NCBI GenBank assembly: GCA_000181795.3
Contig: CM012954.1
Location: 12,394,503 to 12,458,502 of the forward strand
Source of the DNA: Trichinella spiralis
Taxonomy: Eukaryota > Nematoda > Enoplea > Trichinellida > Trichinellidae
Direction of reading: 5' to 3'
DNA: 64,000 nucleotides
Position numbers and translations under genes: made by a program. The notes under the pieces were generated by a model. It had not been told where the DNA came from. It did not search any database and saw only the letters and a program-made list of their open reading frames with translations. Below are positions 48,067 through 58,840 of this stretch, piece by piece; position 1 is the first letter of the stretch, and each line of letters begins with the position of its first letter.

Positions 48067-49701
48067 TAGCCTGTTTAAATTAAATAATAATTTTAATAAA
48101 GCACAAGCACACACACACACACACACACGCACGCACATGCACTTACGTATTTTTATTTGTTTATCATAAAAATTTGTTGAATCAGTGATCAGAGAAAAGA
48201 TTCAAAGCAGTATTCATCATTTTAGTGTTGATGATGCATTTCAGTAGTTTCTGCCCAGAAATAAGATTTTTTTGCTAATTTATGTAATGACGGTAAGAAG
48301 ATGTGACTGTTGAAAAAGAATATGTAACAAATAAAGGCAAACGTAAACAGTTGACTTTTCTTATTTCATTACTGATATCGTACCTCTTTTGATTGTCAAG
48401 TTTGATTAATGTTCTTTTAATTTACAGCAGTGTGAAAATGATGATTGCAGTGAAAAAAAGTGATTGAATTTAATTCGATTTAAAACTTAATTCCACTTTT
48501 AAGATTAATTGTGACAAGCAAGCAAGCAATAAAACAACAACTTGTGAGACACTTTTCATGTTCATTTAGGGTGCGTCTATTTCTAGAAAAGCTGCTTTTA
48601 TTGCAAAACCTGAAATGTCACATACTGTTGATTTATTAGACTGACCATAATCAGGTGCTATTATTTGAATTTATTATTTTCTGCATTTATTGTGATAATT
48701 CCTATTCGATTGCGTGGGCGTTTTTTTTCGTATATTAAAAAATGCATAATAATTTGATGATTTTTTTAAATGAAAAAACTTTTATTTGATAATTACAGCA
48801 AAAGTACAGTATCAAATAAAAGTTTCATCGATGAATTTAATTTAATTTTTTTTACTTTTACCCTACAATTAAAAGAAAATTGTAAAATTATGAAAAGTTT
48901 AGAAAAACAGTGCTGCTCTAATTACCTTTTATTTTATATAGATGACATGAACTTGCTGCACTTTTAGTACATGTTAATGAATTGAATATTTCAATTTGTT
49001 TAATTCCTTTCGTTTTTTCTTCTTCTTCTTCTAAATTAATTGAAAATAAGTAAAAACAAAATTATTGAAATTATTTTTGTGAAATATTTCAATTTATTAA
49101 TCAATTTGGAAAAATTATGCTTTGTAAAAGTTGATTCACTCGCATTGATTTGCTCAAATGAATAAATAACTCCGCATGATCAATTACATAATTATTGGAG
49201 CGAACGAATAGTATCCCAATGAAACCGTTCAAATGATTCATCAGCAACTACAACTTGCTGTATAATTGTAACCGTTTTTAATATTAATCAGCGGTATCTG
49301 ACGTATGTATGTATAGATATTGTTTTTTTTAATGTTTGAACTGATGAATTAACCTGATTTTAATTATAATTTGAAATTATGAATATGAACAGCGAAAAAA
49401 AACAATTCTCCAACAGCAGGAAGCAGTAGTTGCAGGTTAGCAGCAGCTACTGGTTGAACTGTTTTGAAAACAAAACGGAAGAGATGCATGCTTAGTTTAG
49501 TATTTTATAAAATAGCAACTTTGGCCTGATTTGAAACCGGATCTTCAAACATAAAATATTTTTACCGCAGCATCTGAAGAAATGGTATTTGAATTTGCCT
49601 TCACACTTGCTATTGTAAAGTAGTTGACGGCACAACGCATTTATAAAGTATCCGCTTAAAAATATTCAATTTGAATTATTTATTAATTCCATAATTTGAA
49701 C
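48067..49701. other. Intergenic
   Basis: No supported gene. An (AC)n run lies at about 48108-48132. The rest is AT-rich. Confidence 0.5.
48108..48132. repeat. (AC)n microsatellite
   Basis: An alternating CA run shortly after the stop of the single-WAP gene. Confidence 0.9.
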
Positions 49702-51391
49702 ATGACATTCCAAATTTTTTACATTACAACAACATTGATCACTTCTCTCTACTTACCAGGTGAGATCTCAATCATTTATTAAATGTATTGTAATACGTTT
49801 ACTTTTATTTTTTAAACAATCTTATAATACGAATGAATTTATCGCTTTCATTTAATTTTAAACTTGGAAACTTGTTTGAAATTATTATTTTATTTGAGCA
49901 AAGTATTGTTTTTTCAGCATCGGCTTGGAAGGCTGGCACTTGTCCTGGGTTGCCTGTTCCAATTGATCCGGATGTCCAATACACGGATCGTTGTTGGAAT
50001 GATGAAGACTGCTCCGGCGACAGAAAATGTTGCATGTCTGTAGTTGGTAAAGCTTGTATGCTTCCTGTCGAAACTTCAGATGGTAAGCTTTTCCGTTATA
50101 TTACTAACCAGTGATATTTGTTTGGAATTAAAAAGAAAAAAGATATACATATATATTCTATTATAAAAGTTATATATATTTTTGCGGATAATTTCTTTTT
50201 CTTTTTCAGAATTGAGACCTGGTGGTTGTCCCGGATTTTTTGATTATGGTGGCATTAAAACGCATCATTGTCAGCGGGATACTGATTGTTCACAACCAAG
50301 AAAATGTTGTGATACGGCAAAAGGAAAACGATGCCTCCTTCCGAATGAAGTTATTTCCAGTATGTACTTGATAATATTTTTGTAGTTTATTCTGTATTGC
50401 ATTTTAATGAAAGAAAAGATGCACTTTTAAATTGTAGAATTTTTCGATGAAAATTATTGAAATTGATTCAATTTTATAGATCAACAAAAACCTGGAACCT
50501 GTCCCACATTTTATGGTATTCCGGATGAGGATTCGTTTGATCGATGCAAAGCCGATTTCGAATGTCCAGGCAGTAGAAAATGTTGCACCACTAGAAGTGG
50601 CAAATTCTGTCTGTTGGTCGATGAAAATTCTAGCGGTAATGTTATTTTTGCATAAATTTAACTAAGCTGGCTATGATTTCGAGGACAACTTTTTATTTTG
50701 TTTTTCATTGTTTTATAGAACAAATAAAACCAGGCTTTTGCCCACCGGTGTATGGAATAATTTCTCCACGGGCATTTAATCGTTGCAATAATGACGCAGA
50801 TTGCACAAGCAATAAAAAATGCTGTGATACTGTTTCTGGAAGAGCATGCATGGCACCAAGTGGAAACAAGTTTGAAGAAGGTGAACTTTTTGAGTATCAA
50901 ATGAGGATTCAAAGCAAAGCGCCAAGCTGAATATGCTAAATCGATTTATAGAAACGAAACCAATTATCATAATAAAACCAGGAAAATGTCCGCGTTTTTA
51001 TGGAGCGCAAGAATCACAACTGTTTGATCGATGCATCCGTGATTCAGATTGCAATGGTAATAGAAAATGTTGCGCAACTCGAACTGGAAAAGAATGTCTC
51101 CTACCCAATTATGGTTTGTGTATAAATTTGAATATGAAATTGAAATGATAATTGAAATGGCTCAGTTGTGTATGCTTTCATTTGTTTTTAGACAATGAAA
51201 GTGATGACATGAGCGATAACAACAACAGCAACATCAATAATAATAATAATAACATAAGACCTGGTGTATGCCCACCGTATTTTGGAGCGGTGAACGTTAT
51301 TAAGAATATGTGTGCAGTGGATTCAGACTGCAAAATGCCCAGAAAATGCTGTCAAACTATAACTGGAAAAATGTGCTTACTACTTTCTTAG
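49702..51391 (+). CDS. Secreted protein with six WAP-type domains
   Basis: Seven exons: 49702-49759 (signal peptide), then one WAP domain per exon at 49918-50082, 50210-50359, 50480-50635, 50719-50880, 50952-51113 and 51192-51391 (TAG); 1053 nt, 350 residues. Each domain has the form [KR]PGxCP, a mid Cys, DxDC or DxEC-like Cys, KCC and a last Cys before LLP or similar. Every intron is phase 1, so domains can be gained or lost without a frame change. Domain 6 is preceded by an Asn-rich linker. WAP (four-disulfide core) domains are usually protease inhibitors or antimicrobial. Here each has six Cys rather than eight: the second and seventh, which pair with each other in the canonical fold, are missing from all six. 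Function is inferred only from the family. Confidence 0.95.
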
Positions 51392-52854
51392 GACTGACTT
51401 TTAAATTTCAGTTATTTTATAATTTTTAAATCATCTCTTCTCTGTTGATGGAATTTGAATAGAAAATTAGCGTGATAAAATTATCAGTAAAAATCAAGTC
51501 ATTATTTTTTATTTCGAATGCAAATTCAGATTATTTTTTTTGTTAATGAAGAATCTGTTCAAGATATTGAAATGTTTTACGTGAAGGCGTGTTTTATTCA
51601 TTGTTGATTTCAAAGACGGAAGGTAAGTTTCGAACAGACTTGAAATTCATCCGTTTATAAATCATTAACTTCCATTTCATTTCTATATAATATTGTGCAA
51701 TTTAAATATAGTATGCAAATATTTTTACAAATTTATGTTTACTTTTTGAATGTTGCAGAACGTATTTATTATGTCTCTTCTCTTTATCAGTATGTGTACA
51801 ATTTTATACGTGGAAAGTGGAGTGAATGGCAAAAATTCACTGCGGAAAATGCAAGTGCATACAATCAGTGTAAAACTGATTTTTTTCATTATTTAAATTT
51901 CTTATTGAGCAGTTTTATTATCCGAATAAGTTTACGAAACACTGAATGAAATTATTTATTCTTTGCAAAAATTGCTTGCGGTAGGTATGTAAATTAAATG
52001 CATGAAGTTGTTATTGCATAATGAAAAAGGTTTTGAATTGTAGAATTTCACCGCGAATATCAATTTTAGCCTTTAAAAAGAAAGGAATGAAAAGGGAAAT
52101 TCTGATTTCTATATTGTTATATTGCATCGTGAAATGAAAATTTATCATCATTTACAATGTATTATTGTAATTCTACAAAAGTTACTATTGCATTATAAAT
52201 CTGACGATTGTGAAACATGATGTTGAAATCGTGCTTTACGCTTAAACTTATTTCGAGCAATTGCGCGCACTGCAGATTGTAAATGATTTATTTAAAATTA
52301 TGAAGAATTTGCGAGATATTTTGTTATTTTTGTCATATTGGAAATGGCTACTGTATACAGTTCCAAATGTAAACAATATTTTATTATTTTCATTGAACTT
52401 GCACATCCTTCTTATTTACTGTAATTAAAAGATTTGATTACTAGTAGCAGCGATAAAACATTGTGAAACTTTTCAAAGGTATGCATTTTCTTTTTTTGCT
52501 TTTAAAAATCAATATCGTGACATGCTTGTTTATATTGTCAGTGTTCATTTAGTTTTAATAATATTTCATTTCCTTATAATTCAAATAAATTCATGTCGTT
52601 CTTAAATGATTCCCCATTGCTTTTAAAAATAATTATAACGAGATGAGATCAGATGAGGTATTGGCATTTTCCCTTATTAAAACATTTCAGTTCATAAAAT
52701 TCGTTTTCATTATTATTATTATTATTATTATTACTAAAATTATTATATAAATGTACGCGGTCGCTTTGTACGCTTGTCAAATGTAAACATGCTTCGTCAA
52801 TGAGATCATCCTACTTGAGTCGTAAACAGGTATCCTTTTATTAAAGCCACATCT
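51392..52854. other. Intergenic
   Basis: No supported gene. It contains a (TTA)n run at about 52709-52733. Confidence 0.5.
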
Positions 52855-53139
52855 TCACCAATATGAGTTCTTGTGTGTAGAAGTTGGATTTCGATCTAAG
52901 CTAGATTTCGGTACATCTTGTTTCGTTCGTAAACTTGCAACAATGGTCGGATCTGTGGACAGTGTTTCTTCCAAAAGTCGTCGTTGTCTGCGTTCTATTA
53001 CTGAACTTTCAAGATAGTCGAACGATTCCGTTTTCCGAAACTTCTTTTCGATATTGTAGCCAATAAATCCTATTGTGAAGGCGACCGGAAACATGATGTA
53101 TGGGGCGTACGTTCTGGCAAATACCATCACATGCCACAT
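52855..53139 (-). CDS. SMIM12: SMIM12 small integral membrane protein
   Basis: A single-exon frame of 94 residues, close to the 92 of the human protein. It opens MWHVMVFARTYAPYI and passes into one hydrophobic membrane span (FPVAFTIGFIGYNIE). The conserved acidic/basic tail follows with SVIERRQRRLLEE and a late LDRNPT. The family is small, conserved in animals and of unknown biochemical role. It is transcribed away from the FAD synthase gene, so the 0.6 kb between may serve both. Confidence 0.9.
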   Translation of the reverse strand: MWHVMVFARTYAPYIMFPVAFTIGFIGYNIEKKFRKTESFDYLESSVIERRQRRLLEETLSTDPTIVASLRTKQDVPKSSLDRNPTSTHKNSYW

Positions 53140-53745
53140 TGTAAAACTTTACCTATTCAAAATGTTCTCGCAACCACGGCAGCTGTTGAGTAAATTTCAA
53201 TTAAATTTCCGTGCTCGTCTAAATAATATACATGATGTAACAATAAGGAAATTAATTTATGCTGCAATACATTGTTACGTAATTAGAACTTCCTGTTTAT
53301 TACTTACCAATAGCAAAAGCACGAATGTATATTTTACAGTATAATGCTGCGTAAGTTCAATTATATTTCATCGTAATACAATTAGTTATTTGATGTCGAT
53401 TTTTAAATTTAATTTACCGAATTGATACTTCTTTTTATTTTGTTTTTCAAAGCATTTTATCGTTTAAATATTATTCTATTGATGAAGTTTATATTTCGTG
53501 TAATTGGAATGTTGTGTAAACTTTTGTACTTGAATATCATGAAATCTTATGAAAATGTTTATACAGTTTGAGTGCAGGAATTTACTTTCCATTATTTGAT
53601 GCCAATGCTCTTTATGAGGCAAGTATAATAATATTATAATATCTGACAAAATAAATACTAATATTTGTAAGTTTAATTATTTTATTGTTATTAATATTTT
53701 AAGTGAAGAAATTATGTCCACAAGGTGAATGAAACGCAGCCAGAA
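53140..53745. other. Divergent upstream region, SMIM12 (-) and FAD synthase (+)
   Basis: No supported gene. In the FAD synthase frame a TGA lies near 53702, so translation starts between there and the ATG at 53746 unless an upstream exon is spliced in. Confidence 0.5.
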
Positions 53746-54489
53746 ATGGATTTAGCAAATGATCCCGAGCCATGGCGTGATGTGGTCCTCAAGATGAACG
53801 AATACTTAAAAATGATGAACATGGAAGAAGAACCTTTTTACTGCCGACTTCTTGCTTCTATAAATTTGATTTTCAGATGTACCAAAACGTATGATATATC
53901 GGAATGTTTGTTGTCTTTCAACGGAGGGAAAGACTGTACGGTGTTGTTGCATCTGTTGCACTACGTCTTTTCCAAGGTTTATGGTACGGGGTATGTGTCG
54001 AAATTTTCTTTGGTCTACATTGAGCCTGAAGAAAGCTTTGAAGAATTGGAAAACTTTATCCAAATAGTCCAAGAACGATACGGTATTGGGATGATAAAAT
54101 ACAAAGGAAATATTAAACAACGCCTTTGTGAACTTCATTCAACACAGCCACATTACAAAGCTATTTACATGGGTACTAGATCCACTGACGCCTACGGAGA
54201 CAAAGTTCATTCCGTTGAAAAGACGGATTCAGATTGGCCTGAGTACACACTGATCAAGCCTATTCTTGATTGGTCCTATCATGACATATGGAAATTTCTT
54301 CGAGATTTGAATATTCCATACTGCCCTCTTTATGACAAAGGATTCACATCATTGGGTGACCGTAGTGCTTCATTTCCGAACTCTAGCTTGGCATATACAA
54401 ATGAAAGTGGTCTGATAATGTACAAACCAGCATACATGCTAGCCGATCCTGAACTCGAACGTTCAGGACGTAATGTATCATATCGCTGA
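53746..54489 (+). CDS. FLAD1: FAD synthase (FMN adenylyltransferase), catalytic domain only
   Basis: One exon, 247 residues from the first ATG in frame to TGA at 54487-54489. It has the PP-loop motif SFNGGKDCT, GTRSTDAYGD, the PILDWSYHDIW block, then YCPLYDKGFTSLG and a C-terminal YKPAYMLADPELER. These are the marks of the PAPS-reductase-like domain that makes FAD from FMN and ATP. The molybdopterin-binding-like N-terminal domain of vertebrate FLAD1 is not present in front. So this resembles the short, catalytic form (yeast Fad1-like). The coding exon has no intron. Confidence 0.95.
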   Translation: MDLANDPEPWRDVVLKMNEYLKMMNMEEEPFYCRLLASINLIFRCTKTYDISECLLSFNGGKDCTVLLHLLHYVFSKVYGTGYVSKFSLVYIEPEESFEELENFIQIVQERYGIGMIKYKGNIKQRLCELHSTQPHYKAIYMGTRSTDAYGDKVHSVEKTDSDWPEYTLIKPILDWSYHDIWKFLRDLNIPYCPLYDKGFTSLGDRSASFPNSSLAYTNESGLIMYKPAYMLADPELERSGRNVSYR

Positions 54490-55696
54490 TTAAAGTACGC
54501 AGTTTAATTAAATGAAAAACTTTTCACCTAATAATAGTGTGCGTACAATTTGGTATTATTATGTCGTTTGTCAATTGTTGTGGCACATTTAATTACTTCC
54601 AGAGACATCATCATCTGTTTTCATTTCATCGTCAGCTTGATTCACTATGTGGTATGCATAATCGACATAACTGCCAGGTACAATACAAGCAGCACGTATA
54701 ATTTTGAACGAAATTTTGAAATTTATTTTAATTATATTATTATTAAATTTTTTTTTGTTAAAATGGAATAATTTTCTTTTTGAAATTTGTGACTAATTAA
54801 TTTTTCATCTTTCAAAAAATATTGTTAATTACTCTTATCGTTGATACTGTATTGTATAAACTGAATTATTACCGTTCATTGTATCAAGTGCTTGCTTGAT
54901 ACAGTTACGGTTCTGTTGTTCAAGTCTATGGAAAATGGATTATTTGATTTATATACTTTGTTTTTTGGAAATTGCTAGGCTGCCGAAGCTGAACTGTGTG
55001 AAATGAAAATCTAATAATAAATGACAGATGGATCTGTTGTAGATTTTTTTAATAAAGAAAATGGAAAAAGGTATATTTCAAAATACATTTTCTTTTTTTA
55101 ATTATAGATGGTAATTATTGTAATCAGAAATAAACGGATATCGTTATTTATAAGAAGAAGATGAAGTTGCTACCTAGTCTACGTTCGCACATTATTAACA
55201 AATTATGCAATAATCAATATTTTTTCAAAACTAGTGAGTGTTTCTATTTTTCTTGTTTTGAACAATATATGTCGTGTGTGAAAATGATTTGCAGTTAATT
55301 TCTTATTTGAAACAGGAAATGTGATAGGGAAGAGAGAGAGTGAGATTTATTATTAGCTTTTGTAATTGAAAGAAGATGAAGCAATCAGTGTGTATTTCTG
55401 AACACTGTAATTTCTCTTATCATATTTTGCGCACTGCTTGCCTGAAGTTCGATCGTTGGTTTTGACTGTTTTGCATCACTTTCGCTTAATTAAACTGCAC
55501 TGCTGCTTTCACTGCCTTCTGGGCTTCAGGTCGGTGCTCACTTTCCGGTGAAGTGATGTGTGCAATTTTGTCGACTTGATTCTTTCTACTTGGATGTGGA
55601 AAAATTATACTGTATATACAAAAAAACAAACAGACATATCATCGCATTGTTAGCTACCTTTTGAAAAGGAAAAGCTTTTTTTTATTATCATAAATA
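54490..55696. other. Intergenic upstream of the GPA2 gene
   Basis: No coding gene is supported. A more complex stretch at about 55430-55600 could be a 5' UTR exon of the hormone gene, but I see no decisive splice signal. Confidence 0.4.
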
Positions 55697-56691
55697 ATGT
55701 GGCAAATTGTGCTGTTGTTAATTGAACTGTTCATTTCCGCAATAATGTGCAGTTCATCTTCTAAATTAGCATGGACGAAATCTGCCGGCGGTGATTCATC
55801 CAACAATTTGAATATATTCCAACAAGACTGTCGAATCGTTGGTATGTTTTTTGCTTTTGTTTTTTTTTACAATTTATTGTTTATCAAATTTAAATACATT
55901 ATAACTTTTTATATTTATTAAATTTATTGTTTAAGATTCATTGAGCTGGTGAATATTACGTTTCCTTTTGAACTTGACTTGTTGACTTTTTGAAGATTTC
56001 AGTATACAGTTATTTAAAATTTTAAAGCTGCTAAATGTGAAATTCAAAAACTTGATTTAAATCTTTAGAATTGAAATTAACCCATTCAACACAGTTGACT
56101 GATATTTTTCACTTGTCAGTAGAAATTGTTTTATTAAAAAAAATTGTAATATCAAAGTTATACAGGATTGTTGAAGAAGAAAAAATATCAGAAAAAATTT
56201 CAAAGTAGTTGTATTTTTGAATGATATTTTAAAATCTAGTTAATCAATGCAACAATTGTTGGTTGTACTTGAATTATTTGAATTTGTTTCATCGGTCTAC
56301 TGTAAAAATTTGAAACAATTTCCAATCGCAGTAGCCTGATCGATGATAATGGAACTGGTTTGACTTTCAGCAGTGGAAAAGCTCATCACCATTCCCGGCT
56401 GTATTCCTGTACGCGTCCAATTGAATGCATGCCGTGGATATTGTCTGTCTTGGACTGTACCGGATGGTCGACGTACCGTCGCAAGTTATGCCATGTGTTG
56501 CAGAATGGTGGAACGCGAATTGGTAAGTTTTTTCGAAAATATTTTTAATCAGTAATTTTTTCATGTGAAAAATTTTAAACCAACAGGTTGAATTTGAGAC
56601 CAGATGTCAAGAGAGTAAGCGGGAAAAATTCAGCTTCACATCCGCCGTCAGTTGTGAATGCTTTGATTGTATTTTTGATCTATTTGCATAA
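55697..56691 (+). CDS. GPA2: Glycoprotein hormone alpha-2 (GPA2/FLR-2 type)
   Basis: Exons 55697-55841, 56371-56522, 56587-56691; 402 nt, 133 residues. A signal peptide (MWQIVLLLIELFISAIM) leads into a cystine-knot domain with ten Cys in the GPA2 order: ITIPGC, NACRGYC, MCC, TRC and a final SCECFDC. The block ACRGYC and the RREKF/SFTSA region before the closing Cys are typical of invertebrate GPA2. GPA2 pairs with GPB5 to form thyrostimulin and signals through an LGR-type receptor; the C. elegans relative is FLR-2. No GPB5 gene is seen within the window. No N-glycosylation site is visible in the core. Confidence 0.95.
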
Positions 56692-58840
56692 AGTCGACGA
56701 AAAAATTGTTGGTCAACAAACGTGTGCCTGTTGGTGATTTAGTTGTCATTATTCTCAAAGAGATGTTGTTCGTTTAATGGAGTTGTGAAAAAAGCTGTGC
56801 AATTTCTTATCAGCATTAATTTACATATATCAGACGCCATTGCTACACAGAGTATGTTTGTTTTGTTTTTTATTTTCTGCTGCTTGTTTTTCCTACTGAA
56901 GCTTATTTGTAATGATAATAAAATTCCATAATTCGCATAACAAAACAACCAATTGTACAGTTAGATGATATTTCAATGTTCAATTTAAGAGCAACAAAGT
57001 TGAATTATTATATGTATTTGTTTGTGATAAAAATTTTGAATAATGCTGAAAAAATAGTTGTCGGATGATGAGGTTCTATTTGAAATTGGAAACAACTCAA
57101 AAGTAGGCTAGTTGAGTTGTTGTGCACACGAGTGGGCGAGTAAACAAACATTCATCTTCCCGTCGTTGAAGCGTGACCTTCTCATCTAGGCGTTCCGAGA
57201 ATATACATATATATAAGCTTGTGCGGCTGTAGAGCTTTGGCGACTACAAAAAAAATGATTATTATTACTGTTGTTGTTGTTGAAGAGCTGACATGAACAA
57301 TAGATTAAGGTCATTTGCATTTGACTGACAAGCCAACCCAATCCCCAAGCTATTCAACGAAACTGTGGCCATTGTTCTCTATTCAGTAGAATTTCCTTTT
57401 TTTAAGATTTGAAAAATAAAACAAATAAATGAAAAATATCCACTCCCTTCTCTGCTGTCGTACGATTAATTTCTGTTCCACCTTTAACAATGTCAATTAT
57501 TTGCATATTCGATTTGAGCATTTCAATTGTTCGCTTTTGTCTTTTTGAAAAATAGATAATAATGGTGATAATTTTAGCGATGAAAGTAAATCAATCAGTC
57601 AGTTTTATTTGTACATGTTCGAATCAGAAACGCAAACACACAAATGCAATGCTCGTGTGTGCAGTAGGCAGATTTGACGCCCACGCATTTTCGGTCGTTC
57701 AGGTTAGAGATGAAAAAAAAACAAACAACAAACGGCGTGATTTTCGAACGTGAATTTCCAAAGTAATTTCTTATTTACAGTATGGCCATGTTTTGTATCG
57801 ATGTAGTCGATTTATACGATTTTGCAATATTGTTTGTTAGCTGAAGAGGAAAAGTGGAAATTTGATGACTCACTGATTGATGGCGGTTGGTTTACAATGA
57901 TGGCCTTGCGTAAACGGTTTAAAAATCAAAGTGGTTTTCATAAACGGCCTCTTGAAAACTTGCCCGCAACTGATACGCACTACCGTCACAGTGGAGTTGA
58001 GGAGTTCGTGGCAGTAGTTGTGATGTCGATGCGGCATGCATATCATCACAAGCAAGTTAGAAATAGAGAACCCGGTTATTTGTGGGTTACTGTTTGTTTG
58101 TTCCATTGCATTGTATCCGGTCCGGTCTGGTCCGGTCCGGTGCGAGTGATGCAAATGCTCTCCGGTCGGTGATTAATTTTTCACAAGGTGAACAACGACG
58201 ACGACAACGGCCCCAGTCATCACGATCACCTAGCTAGCTGATTTGGCTGGTCGTTGATTGGTCAATTCGTTGCGTTGCTAGCTCCGCCTACCGTTGCTGC
58301 TCGCTAGGGCAACGTAGACGCGACGGCAGGTGAAAGATAGACTATGGTTGAGCGCGTTGAACGACGCACTGTTGAATAAGAGCGACAACAGTAATAATTA
58401 TAATTATTGTAATAATAATAATCTGCGAGGCTTTTTTTAAAAGATCGACTTCGATTGGTCGGTTAGTTTGGTCAATTTTTGCTTTCCCGTCCGTCTGCTT
58501 TGTTGCTTGCTTGCTTGCTTACCTGTCCCGTTTTGAATTGTCTGTTTGCTGTTTACCTACGACAGAGAAGAATATACGTTGGATGAGTTACCACCAAAGT
58601 GGTCGCTAGCTGAAGAAACAGCTATCTCGAACAAGAAGTTGTGGTGATATTTGATTGAAAACAGAAAAAAGCAGCGAAAGAAAACGAAAAACAACATATA
58701 TCTGTATTTTTTTATTGATCGTCTTGTTTCATTTTCTTTACTTCAATTATTCAAATATTGATTGGACGCGTTTATTGGATGTCAAATTTATTCGCTCGTA
58801 CCGACCAAATTCAACGTTTTGATTGTACAATTATTATTAT
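56692..58840. other. Upstream region of the bark beetle gene
   Basis: No gene is clearly supported. From about 57820 to 58640 the sequence is richer in GC, with an open frame at 57822-58172 that I treat as unproven, and overlapping CCGGT units at about 58116-58142. A 5' UTR and promoter probably lie here. Confidence 0.45.

Noticed and set aside
57822-58172. 116-codon plus-strand frame before bark
   Set aside because: It has no ATG start of its own; an acceptor-like TTAG precedes it, but no partner exon, and the composition is explained in part by the CCGGT repeat.
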